Program-made: the position numbers and the translations under genes
Shown here: positions 1 through 7,340 of the stretch, piece by piece
Layout: each line of letters starts with the position of its first letter
How positions within the stretch are numbered: position 1 is the stretch's first letter
NCBI GenBank assembly: GCA_937892845.1
Contig: CALBGP010000029.1
Coordinates: forward strand, 62,001-126,000
Direction: 5' to 3'
DNA length: 64,000 bases
Origin: an uncultured Eggerthellaceae bacterium
GTDB lineage: Bacteria; Actinomycetota; Coriobacteriia; Coriobacteriales; Eggerthellaceae
Notes under the pieces: generated by a model
Databases searched by the model: none
What the model was told of the DNA's origin: nothing
Seen by the model: only the letters and a program-made list of their open reading frames with translations

Positions 1-348
1 TTCACCTAGCTCGATCCCGAGCTCACGAAGGCCGCGCCGCTCCCATACACCAACAACAAGATAGAGGGAGGCGTGAACGCCCAGCTCAGGGCCGTCCTTC
101 GAAACCATAGGGGGCTCACGACCCTGAAGCGCGTGAAAGTGGTGTTCTGGTGGTGCCATGCGCACTCCGGGGATGCGAGGACCGCCAGGGAGAAGCTGGC
201 GACCATGCCGAGGGACTCCGACACCGACCTGCTCTACGACGTCTATTCGGCATCCCGGAAGCACGACGACGGGAGGCCGGAATGGGGCGATAGGGCCGTT
301 TGGGAGGAGCTCCACCGCAAAGACCCATTCCCGTTTTGGCTCGATTGA
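1..348 (+). pseudogene. IS256/IS1249-like transposase C-terminus, interrupted by amber codon
   Basis: The frame reads FT, then TAG at 7-9, then LDPELTKAAPLPYTNNKIEG and on to a TGA at 346-348. The NNKIEG stretch is where IS256-family transposases carry the catalytic Glu of the DDE triad, so this Glu lies downstream of the stop codon. Only the C-terminal part is in the window. A product would need suppression or readthrough of TAG. The next possible start in this frame is the GTG at 73, which would not include the Glu. Confidence 0.8.
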
Positions 349-397
349 CAATAGGGAACACATGTTCCGTAGAGACACACATTTTGTCCTATAAGCC
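1..397 (+). mobile_element. Right end of IS256/IS1249-like element, copy 1 (partial)
   Basis: This stretch matches 19332-19728, the right end of the complete element described below, base for base as far as I can compare. It contains the last part of the transposase frame and the right terminal inverted repeat, which ends at base 397. The in-frame amber codon at 7-9 is shared with copy 2. The left part of the element lies before the window, so its left flank and any target duplication cannot be examined. Copies 1 and 2 are direct repeats flanking 398-18372. Confidence 0.9.
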
Positions 398-540
398 GGT
401 TTTCTTTTTTGTGATGCTTGAGGTTTGGTTGCGTTTGGGCCGCTTGCTCGTGAACGCGCTGGCTGTCCTCGTGTCGTTTGATGTCTCTTGGCGTTCGGCT
501 TCAGTATGCTGCTTCCGATTGAGTGCGGAAGTAAAAGGAT

Positions 541-574
541 TCAAGGCGGACATCACCTTCGAATGCCCGCCTTG
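541..574 (-). terminator. Hairpin downstream of the nuclease gene
   Basis: A perfect 8-bp stem (CAAGGCGG/CCGCCTTG) with a 17-base loop lies just past the stop codon of the minus-strand nuclease gene. On the minus strand it is followed by an A/T-rich stretch with only a short T run, so it is a weak intrinsic terminator candidate. Confidence 0.4.
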
Positions 575-586
575 CTCCATGTATCT

Positions 587-1753
587 TTACGGATTGCACT
601 GTTTGCAGGGCGAATAGCCTTCCGAAATAAGCTCGTCGCGCGTGGCTGTGGCCTCTTGCTTGTTGTCGTCGGCTATGTCGTCGACCGAAGAGCAGGTCGG
701 GCGGTGAAATTTCATGCTCTTGGTGTTGAGCACGTATTCTTGCGACCCATATGAGGTGGCCGAGTCTCCCTCGGAACCCGTGCCGTTGCTGGGATTCGTT
801 GCATCGCTCGAACCGGATGCGTTGTTTGCCTGGTTGGTTTGGCTATTATTGGCATCGCCCTTCCAGGTCGTATTATTTGTGCTCTCCGAGCGAGCATTTC
901 CATTGGGGCTTTTGGTGGATGCACCGCTGGCTTCTTTGCCAGTCGCGTTCGGCGCTGCGCCCGCGCCGGTAGCGGTTGCCTCGCCGCTGGTCGCCACATG
1001 TGGCACGTCGCTCGACTCCCGACTTTTGCCCGTGACGTAATCGATTTTCACGCCGGGTTCTACGTTGTATACAAACACGTTGAAGCGAACGGCCTGCCCG
1101 CCATCCTCGACCGATTCCGCTTCCATCTGCACGCCGCGTGCTACGAGGTCGTTCGCGGCAAAAATGGGCGTCACGCGATAGAGCACATGGTTACCCGTTT
1201 GCTTCACGTAATTGGCCACGATGTTTTCGTAATAAGTCATGCCAACAGAATTCATGGTGCGCGTGCCCGTGATGAGGTTTTTCTCGTTGGCGTCTTCTCC
1301 GCAAAGCTGATGCGCGATTAGGTGGCTGCGATTGTAGAGCATTTCCTGGTCAACGAAGTCGTAGCGGTGCTGCTCCCAGCCGCTTGGGTGCACCTGCGAA
1401 ATGTCGCCGCGAGGCGCGTTGCTCAGCGTGTCGGTACCGATGCGCGCGAATGCCACGCCGCAACGCCCTTCGAAATCGAGGTCGGAGAATTCCATGAATG
1501 CGCCGCGTTTGAAGTCGTCGTTGGTAAAGCCTGGCTCGCCGTTGTTGACGTCAATGCAAAGCGCGCCCGAGTATTCGGGAATGTCGGCAATCTGCGCGGC
1601 GGCGGGGTTGCTCGTTTGGGCGCCGCTGAAAGAGCTGCTCTCGCATGCGGCGAGCGGCAACGTGCAGCACAGCGCAAGGGCAATGCCGGCAAATAGCGCC
1701 GCAAAACGCGTGGGTATGGTGCGAGATTCATGCTCGCGAGAAGGTATCCGCAT
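587..1753 (-). CDS. Secreted lipoprotein DNA/RNA non-specific endonuclease
   Basis: Predicted 388 aa exported nuclease. Residues 1-37 form a lipoprotein signal ending in the lipobox LAAC (Cys37). The nuclease domain spans about 50-225 and contains NRSHLIAHQLCG near residue 141; this corresponds to the beta-beta-alpha-Me finger motif of the DNA/RNA non-specific endonuclease family (DRGH in the classic Serratia enzyme, NRSH in streptococcal EndA/Sda-like enzymes), with His144 as likely general base and a metal-binding Asn in NLITGTRTMN. A Ser/Asn/Thr/Gly-rich linker (about 245-340) leads to a C-terminal segment with Cys residues (FHRPTCSSV...CKQCNP) that resembles the Cys-containing tail often attached to these nucleases. 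A TTG three bases upstream is an alternative start; an AGAAAGG ribosome site serves either. Likely role: extracellular DNA degradation or nucleotide scavenging. Confidence 0.85.
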   Translation of the reverse strand: MRIPSREHESRTIPTRFAALFAGIALALCCTLPLAACESSSFSGAQTSNPAAAQIADIPEYSGALCIDVNNGEPGFTNDDFKRGAFMEFSDLDFEGRCGVAFARIGTDTLSNAPRGDISQVHPSGWEQHRYDFVDQEMLYNRSHLIAHQLCGEDANEKNLITGTRTMNSVGMTYYENIVANYVKQTGNHVLYRVTPIFAANDLVARGVQMEAESVEDGGQAVRFNVFVYNVEPGVKIDYVTGKSRESSDVPHVATSGEATATGAGAAPNATGKEASGASTKSPNGNARSESTNNTTWKGDANNSQTNQANNASGSSDATNPSNGTGSEGDSATSYGSQEYVLNTKSMKFHRPTCSSVDDIADDNKQEATATRDELISEGYSPCKQCNP

Positions 1754-1943
1754 CAAAGCGATGCCTTTCTACATTGGTTGTAATAAACGCGGGCGTTCTG
1801 TTCTCGAATTATGGGTGACCCCGCGAAGTGCGAGGGCTATTGTATCGCGCACATCGGTGCTGCAAGGGGCGTGCCACGATGATGCGATCCCATTGAGGAA
1901 ACATGTCGTGCTGGCGCAGCCGCCTTGTACGTCGGGGTGAAGA

Positions 1944-2000
1944 AAATCGCACTCTTACAGTGCGATTTCGAGTTAAAATTGCACTGTAAGAGTGCGATTT
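1944..2000. promoter_or_regulatory. Double palindrome upstream of AAA ATPase
   Basis: Two 25-bp palindromes lie in tandem: 1944-1968 is perfect (10-bp arms AAATCGCACT/AGTGCGATTT around CTTAC) and 1976-2000 has one mismatch between its arms. Because their 5-bp centres are complementary, 1944-1963 and 1981-2000 also form a perfect 20-bp inverted repeat. The centres are 32 bp apart, about three helical turns. The second palindrome ends immediately before the GAAAGG ribosome site of the ATPase gene, so a protein bound here would block its expression. Operator function is inferred. Confidence 0.7.
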
Positions 2001-2015
2001 GAAAGGTGGTGCTTC

Positions 2016-3185
2016 ATGGAGCGGCTCTACGAGTACATGAATCGTCAACTGAAAAGCGTAAACGATGAATTCCACCGATATATGTACGACAAAATCAACT
2101 GGGACAATCGCATGCTTGGTTTGGTCGGGCCACGTGGCGTTGGCAAAACGACGCTGTTTTTACAACATATCAAGGAACATCACTCGACGGACGACACATT
2201 GTATGTTTCGGCCGAACATATGTATTTTGCCAACCATTCCTTGTATGGCCTGGCAGAGGAGTTTTTTAAAAACGGCGGCAAATATCTTTTTATCGATGAG
2301 GTTCATAAATACGAAGGCTGGTCGCGCGAACTCAAGCTCATGTACGATTCTCTTCCTGGTTTGCATGTGTACTTCACAGGCTCCTCGGTTCTTGATATCG
2401 AGAAAGGCGAGGCCGACTTGAGTCGCCGCGCGCCGAAATACCTTATGCAGGGAATGTCGTTCCGAGAATATTTAGCCGTTCGTCACGGCGTGCATGCTCC
2501 GTGCCTTTCGCTTGCAGACATACTTGCGCATAAGGAGGAAATTCCTGGGGTCGAACACCCGTTGCCCTTGTTCAAAGACTATTTGCGTTGCGGCTATTAT
2601 CCCTTTGGCGACGACGAACAGTTCGATATTGAGCTTGGACAGGTCATTACACGAACGCTCGAGGTTGATATTCCCCAGTTTGCGGGCATGACGGCGGCGA
2701 CCGGTCGCAAATTGAAGCGGCTTATGGCAATAGTGAGTACGTTGGCTCCCTTCAAACCGAATATGACAAGCTTGGGTAGTCAAATTCAAGTGAGTCGAAA
2801 CAACGTCGAAGATTACCTGCTGTATATGGAGAAAGCGGGCATGGTTGCGCAGCTGCGCACGAATGCGGGCGGGCTTGGCGCGCTTGGAAAAACTGAGAAA
2901 GTGTATCTCGACAACACCAATATTCTGTACAACCTCAGTGAAGGAAGTGAAGATATTGGCAATGTGCGAGAGACATTCTTTTTCAACCAAATGCGCGTGG
3001 GGCACAAGGTGACCGCATCGAAGATTTCCGATTTCGAGATCGATGGGCTTACGTTTGAGGTGGGCGGAAAGAACAAGGGCCAAAATCAAATTGCCGAAGC
3101 CAAGCGTGGATACGTCGTGAAAGACGATATTGAGTTTTCCTACGGAAACGTTATCGCGCTTTGGGCATTGGGGCTCATGTATTGA
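2016..3185 (+). CDS. AAA_14/DUF4143-type ATP-binding protein
   Basis: 389 aa P-loop ATPase. Walker A is GPRGVGKTT (residues 38-46) and Walker B is YLFIDEV (about 90-96). The layout (N-terminal AAA domain, middle helical part, C-terminal nuclease-fold-like region with an E-V-G-G-K segment) matches the widespread AAA_14 plus DUF4143 proteins, whose biological role is largely unknown. The ATG at 2016 is chosen because GAAAGG lies 9 bases upstream; a GTG at 1992 would lie inside the palindrome. The gene appears AT-richer than its neighbours and stands alone, which fits horizontal acquisition. The upstream double palindrome suggests tight, possibly auto-, regulation. Confidence 0.8.
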   Translation: MERLYEYMNRQLKSVNDEFHRYMYDKINWDNRMLGLVGPRGVGKTTLFLQHIKEHHSTDDTLYVSAEHMYFANHSLYGLAEEFFKNGGKYLFIDEVHKYEGWSRELKLMYDSLPGLHVYFTGSSVLDIEKGEADLSRRAPKYLMQGMSFREYLAVRHGVHAPCLSLADILAHKEEIPGVEHPLPLFKDYLRCGYYPFGDDEQFDIELGQVITRTLEVDIPQFAGMTAATGRKLKRLMAIVSTLAPFKPNMTSLGSQIQVSRNNVEDYLLYMEKAGMVAQLRTNAGGLGALGKTEKVYLDNTNILYNLSEGSEDIGNVRETFFFNQMRVGHKVTASKISDFEIDGLTFEVGGKNKGQNQIAEAKRGYVVKDDIEFSYGNVIALWALGLMY

Positions 3186-3294
3186 CGTGTCTTTTGCCAA
3201 ATTCGACCGAAATCACGTCGCGCTCTGCTTCGCTTCGCATTTCGTCCTGCTGCTTTCAGCCTTTCTCCCTCGGGGCTTTCGTCTGCCTGCTTGC

Positions 3295-3960
3295 TTATTC
3301 CGCAAATTTCAGCAGCTCGGCGGGCGCGTCGATGAGCGCGCCGGGGTTGTTGCTCGTAAGGTGATTGAGCGTTTGGTAGCCCCATTTCGCGCCAATGGGG
3401 AATGCGCCAGCGTTGTTCGCGACCTGCATGTCCACGTCAGAATCGCCGACATACGCCACGCGTTCGATTGGCACGTCGAGCGTTTTTGCGACGAGCGTGA
3501 GGCCTTCCGGGTCGGGCTTGCGCGGCACAGGACCATCGCCAAGCGCGAAATCCATGAGGTCAGCGAAGTAATGCTTGGTTAGAATTTGCACACCGCCGTC
3601 GTATTTGTTCGATAGCACGGCGAGCTTCATGCCGCGTGCCTTCAGTTCGGCCAAGGTGTCGAGCATGCCGTCGTACACAGTCGTTTTCTGGTTGCCCACT
3701 TCGTCGTAGCGCGCTTTCCACCAGGCGAGCGCCGCTTCGGTGGCGTTGTCGTCTAGGTCTTGCGGCAGCGCTTGCAGAATAAGCGAGCGCAGGCCGTTGC
3801 CAATCATGGCCAAGATTTCCTCGGTGGTGTGCGTGGGGTAGCCGAAGTGCGTGAGCGTTTCGTTGGTCACGTCGACCAAATCGGGCAGCGAATCGAGCAG
3901 TGTGCCGTCCATATCGAACACGAACGCCTCGAGCGGTTCGTGGGTGCGAAGCAATTCCAT
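3295..3960 (-). CDS. HAD-family phosphatase, phosphoglycolate phosphatase-like
   Basis: 221 aa haloacid dehalogenase hydrolase. Motif I is DMDGT (Asp16 nucleophile, Asp18 acid/base), motif II is the Ser of VLSNK near residue 119, motif III is the Lys of RKPDP and motif IV is GDSDVD. The helical cap between motifs I and II is the size seen in phosphoglycolate phosphatase (Gph) and pyrophosphatase PpaX, and its substrate cannot be fixed from sequence. The ATG follows AAAGGAT with good spacing. The gene is convergent with the upstream ATPase and has no operon partner. Confidence 0.85.
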   Translation of the reverse strand: MELLRTHEPLEAFVFDMDGTLLDSLPDLVDVTNETLTHFGYPTHTTEEILAMIGNGLRSLILQALPQDLDDNATEAALAWWKARYDEVGNQKTTVYDGMLDTLAELKARGMKLAVLSNKYDGGVQILTKHYFADLMDFALGDGPVPRKPDPEGLTLVAKTLDVPIERVAYVGDSDVDMQVANNAGAFPIGAKWGYQTLNHLTSNNPGALIDAPAELLKFAE

Positions 3961-4281
3961 CGTGGGATCCTTTCGTGTTGGCGCGGCCGTGCCGCGCAGG
4001 TTTTGACCGGCTCGCAGTATACCTGTCGCATTTGACGCGCGTGTGGTGGGTGTTTTCCGAAAAGGCGGAGGCTTCGGTAGTTAATGTGGTAAGGGATTCG
4101 TTGAATCTGAATCTGAATCCGCCCCATTCCCGTTGACAAGTCGATTTCCGTTTCGGCATGGTGGCCGCAATGGGGGAAAGCGAGGCGGGTCATGGGCAAT
4201 CCATCTCCCAGGCATACGACGGAATTCAAGCAGAGGGCCGTTGGGCCGTGCAGGAAATTGCGGCCGCCGAGCGCGCACGCC
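3961..4281. other. Gene-free stretch before the decayed toxin-antitoxin-like pair
   Basis: No convincing coding region is seen. It holds the promoter side of the phosphatase gene and a short direct repeat (three GAATCT/C-like units near 4097-4114). The sequence from about 4160 reads like degraded coding DNA in the same direction as the antitoxin-like remnant, but no continuous frame can be supported. Confidence 0.4.
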
Positions 4282-4488
4282 ATGCGCGACGAGGAGTTTG
4301 CTGTCGCGATATCCCGAGTCAGGGACGAGGCTTGAGGCATCTACGGCGCGCCCCGCCCAAAGGCGTTCAAGGAGGCGCGCGGCAGGGTTCGCGCCATCGA
4401 CGCTCGCGCGGCCCAGCTGGGCATGCGCCGGTCGGATTACCTGAGGCAACTGGTCGAAAACGACCTGGAGTGCGCGGGCATCGCCTGA
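4282..4488 (+). pseudogene. Ribbon-helix-helix antitoxin-like remnant with in-frame TGA
   Basis: Reading from ATG 4282 gives MRDEEFAVAISRVRDEA, a TGA at 4333-4335, then in the same frame a 50-residue segment that includes ARAAQLGMRRSDYLRQLVEN and ends at TGA 4486. The second part resembles the C-terminal half of a CopG/ribbon-helix-helix DNA-binding protein. The stop could come from one CGA to TGA change. It precedes a toxin-like small ORF by 9 bases, the usual antitoxin-toxin layout. Family assignment rests on short motifs only. Confidence 0.4.
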
Positions 4489-4497
4489 ACCCGCTGC

Positions 4498-4656
4498 ATG
4501 AGAAAGTCAGAGAAGCGCGTCGGCATTGGCTACGATTCCACCGGAAGGCTCCTCGAGGTCGTGACGGTGAGGAACGGTGCGGACGACTGGCTGGTCAAAC
4601 ACGCGCACCGATGCCTTTGCGAAAGAGCAGTCCAAATGGGGCCATTGAAAAATTGA
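4498..4656 (+). pseudogene. Small toxin-like protein remnant (BrnT/ParE-like fold?)
   Basis: 52 aa. The segment RVGIGYDSTGRLLEVVTV followed by a WLVKHA stretch has the pattern of the C-terminal half of small toxins that pair with ribbon-helix-helix antitoxins (G-x-s-x-x-G-R-l-l-e-v-v, then v-x-h-A-h/m-R). The normal N-terminal helix and strand are missing, so this is probably a truncated remnant. It starts 9 bases after the antitoxin-like remnant. I see no other explanation for the pair, but it could be another small two-gene module. Confidence 0.35.
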
Positions 4657-4695
4657 ATACGAGTACGGCGGCGGTCATGCGGCGGTTCCGTGGAC

Positions 4696-5292
4696 CTATG
4701 CTGGCAGATTGAATTTCGCCGCCAATCCGGCAATGATGATTTCGAGGTCTCGATCGAACGTCTCTTCGGTGAAAAGCGAGATGAATCGCTGCGCTTCTGC
4801 GGACAGGCTGTCCTTACGGGCGGATTTCGCCATGCTCTCGACAAGCTGAAAGCCCGGGAGAAACGAGTGCATGACGCTCAAGAAAATGAGGGGCATGTCC
4901 TCAGGGATGTCCTGATGCCCATGAAGTGAGAATACGTTCTCGGTGTAAGAAAGAATCGGTTCTTCAAAAGAGGGTGTTTGCACGAAGAGCATGAACGCGC
5001 CCGGATGCGAAAGCGCCATGGCGCGATGGCAGTGGGCCACGCGCCGAAGCGTATCCTGCCATGCTTCGCCCGGAATCGCGTCGGCTTGATGTCCTTCGAG
5101 CATCGCCGACAGGACGGCTTTCAACAGCGACTCCTTGGATCCGAAGCGGTTGCAAATCGTCATCGTCGGAATACCGGTGGATTCGCTGAGCTTTCGGAAC
5201 GACAAGGCGTCGATTCCGTGTTCGTCGATGAACGAGAGCGCTGCTCTCGCGATTTCCTCGTTGCTGACGGCGCTGCCGCTCTGTCGGACCAT
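4696..5292 (-). CDS. TetR/AcrR-family transcriptional regulator
   Basis: 198 aa. Residues 10-57 form the TetR helix-turn-helix (IARAALSFIDEHG then LSFRKLSESTG, TMTICNRFGSKESLL), and the rest is an all-helical ligand-binding domain without recognisable specificity. The ATG follows GGAAAGG at 8 bases. The gene is divergent from a Tat-exported FAD oxidoreductase, with a 28-bp palindrome between the two, so it probably represses that flavoprotein gene and perhaps itself. Confidence 0.9.
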   Translation of the reverse strand: MVRQSGSAVSNEEIARAALSFIDEHGIDALSFRKLSESTGIPTMTICNRFGSKESLLKAVLSAMLEGHQADAIPGEAWQDTLRRVAHCHRAMALSHPGAFMLFVQTPSFEEPILSYTENVFSLHGHQDIPEDMPLIFLSVMHSFLPGFQLVESMAKSARKDSLSAEAQRFISLFTEETFDRDLEIIIAGLAAKFNLPA

Positions 5293-5399
5293 ATAAGAAC
5301 CTTTCCTTGTGCGTGTCGGCCATTATAAGGGCGGCTGCGACATGGCTGGGAAACTTCCTAAATTGCACTTGACCGTCCGTCTGTCCGAAATTACAATTT

Positions 5400-5427
5400 G
5401 GTACATCGTACCATGGTACGGTGTACC
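5400..5427. promoter_or_regulatory. Putative TetR operator
   Basis: A 28-bp palindrome of GGTAC-type half sites with one mismatched pair is centred on TACCATGGTA, in the intergenic region between the divergent TetR and flavoprotein genes. It begins 54 bases before the flavoprotein ATG, where it would overlap a promoter or the early transcript. Assignment to the adjacent TetR is inferred from position and symmetry. Confidence 0.7.
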
Positions 5428-5453
5428 ATACCTGTGCAGAAGATGGAGGGAGC

Positions 5454-7021
5454 ATGAACGTAAGCAGGAGAAGTTTTCTGAGCGGAGCAACGGTTTTAGG
5501 AGCAGGGGCGGTGCTGGGCGGCCTCGCGGGATGCTCGCCACAAGCCGAGCTGAAAGAACCTGCCGAACAGGGCGGCGAAAAGACTGCGGCGCATAATCCC
5601 GTGCGGACCGAATCGTTCGACGTCGTCGTCGTCGGGTCCGGCACGGCGGGAACGTGCGCCGCTCTTCGCGCGGCCGAGTTGGGCGCCTCGGTACTTTGCG
5701 TCGAGAAGAACTCTGGCCTCTGCGGCACTTCGGCCTTCGCCGAGGGCCTTTGCGGCATCAACACGCGCTTTCAGTTGGAGCAGGGCATCTCCATCGACAA
5801 GCTCCAGGTGGTCAAGGACACGATGGATTACCACCACTACCATGCAGCGGCCCGGTGGTAAGAAGGTTCGTCGAGGAGTGCGGCAGGGTGGTCGACTGGG
5901 TCGAGGGCCAGGGAATCGCGTACGCCGCGGTCGAGGCCCTAGGCGAGTCATACCAGGTATGGCATCTTCCGGCGGGCGAAGGCGGGCCAACGAGCATGAA
6001 AGCGGTTCTCGACGTGCTGCAGGCGAAGGCGACGGAGCTTGGCGTCGAGTTCAGGACCGAATGCCCCATGACGGGCATCGTAGTTTCCGATGGCTCCGTG
6101 ACTGGAATCTTCGCCACCATTGGCGGGGAAGAAATCCAAATCGACGCGAAGGCTGTCGTTCTCGCGACGGGTGGGTACGCAAACAGCCCCGAGATGTTCG
6201 AAAGGTTCACAGGCCGGCCTTACGATGCGGTTCACGTATGGGGCATGGAGGGGCGCGACGGCGATGGCATCGCGCTGGCCTCGTCCGAGGCGGCCGCAGA
6301 CACCCATATCCCGAGTGCGGTCATGTACCACACGGGCATGTTGGATGGCACGAGCGCATTTTCCGACATCCCCAACTACGTCTTGACCATGCAGCCCACG
6401 CTTCGCGTGAACGAGACAGGGGAGCGCTATTTCAACGAGAGTGTCACCTCGAACTTCTCCGCGTGCGGCAACGTGCTCACCACGCAGGCGGAGAACTACG
6501 TTGTTTTCGATGACGGATTCATCGACTACATCGAGCAGAGCGGTCCTTTCATGCCCATGCCCAACTTGGGTGCGCTCGCGGGACAGCCCTTCGAGTGCCG
6601 CGAGGGACTGCTTTCGTGCGAGGGCATCGTAAAGGGTGACTCGATTGCCGATGTGGCGAAAGGACTCGGGCTGGACCCAGACGTGCTCGAATCGACAGTT
6701 GAGCGTTACAACGGTTTCTGCGATTCAGGAATCGACGAGGACTACGGGAAGCCCAAAGAACAGCTCCTCGCAGTATCCAAGGCACCGTTCTACGGCGCAA
6801 AAATCACCCCGACGTTGTTCACCACGGTTGGCGGCCTGCGTGTGGACGAGCGTATGCGCGTCATGAGCACGAGCGGCAATCCCATTTCTGGCCTGTATGC
6901 CGCCGGCGGTGATGCCGCTGGTTTATACGGTGCGAACTACGACGTCAATGTGTGCTCCGGCTCTCAGCAGGGCTGGGCGGCCACGTCTGGCGTGCTGGCC
7001 GCTGAAGACGCCTTGGCATAG
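5454..7021 (+). pseudogene. Tat-exported FAD-dependent oxidoreductase (fumarate/urocanate reductase-like), frameshifted
   Basis: The N-terminal part runs from ATG 5454 to a TAA at 5859-5861, and the rest continues in another frame to TAG 7019-7021; joining them gives about 522 aa. Residues 1-32 carry a twin-arginine signal (SRRSFLS) ending in the lipobox LAGC. The FAD dinucleotide fold DVVVVGSGTAG follows. The C-terminal part has the family ending GLYAAGGDAAGLYG...CSGSQQGWAATSG. These are marks of the FAD_binding_2 flavoproteins that Eggerthellaceae use as single-enzyme respiratory reductases. The junction near 5850-5866 is consistent with loss of one base. It may be a decayed gene or a sequencing error. 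The electron acceptor is unknown, and control by the divergent TetR is likely. Confidence 0.85.
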
Positions 7022-7045
7022 GACGCTTGCGAAACAGCTTGACCT

Positions 7046-7085
7046 AAACGGGTGGTTACCAAATTGGGTCGCCGCCCGTTTTTCT
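7046..7085 (+). terminator. Intrinsic terminator after the flavoprotein gene
   Basis: A 9-bp stem (AACGGGTGG with CCGCCCGTT, one G-T type mismatch) with a 16-base loop is followed by TTTTTC, 25 bases past the flavoprotein stop codon. Confidence 0.7.
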
Positions 7086-7340
7086 CACATTTGCTAGAGA
7101 ATTCAATTAATGCGGCCAAGTGGCAAATCATTCCATGCAGCTTATGCGGTAAGTCATCCCATGATAGAAATATGATACCTAACTAGGGACAACGCATTGA
7201 ATGGTCTTCCCCTAACGCCAAAGCGTTCGGCGGTTTCTGAGTAACCTGTCGAAAGATATCTGATTGCCTTAACATTTTTTACAGCTGATAGCCTATTTGA
7301 TACTTAGCTTAGAGTGCATTAGTTCGCTTTGTTTCTATTC
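7086..7340. other. AT-rich gene-free stretch before the IS3 element
   Basis: Together with the terminator this makes about 320 bases without a gene. It is markedly AT-rich compared with the surroundings, contains several TATGAT-like hexamers and no supportable frame. It is the insertion target region of the IS3-family element that starts at 7341. Confidence 0.5.

Noticed and set aside
839..1321. Plus-strand frames opposite the nuclease gene
   Set aside because: Shadow of the nuclease, which has signal peptide, catalytic motif and linker in the expected order.
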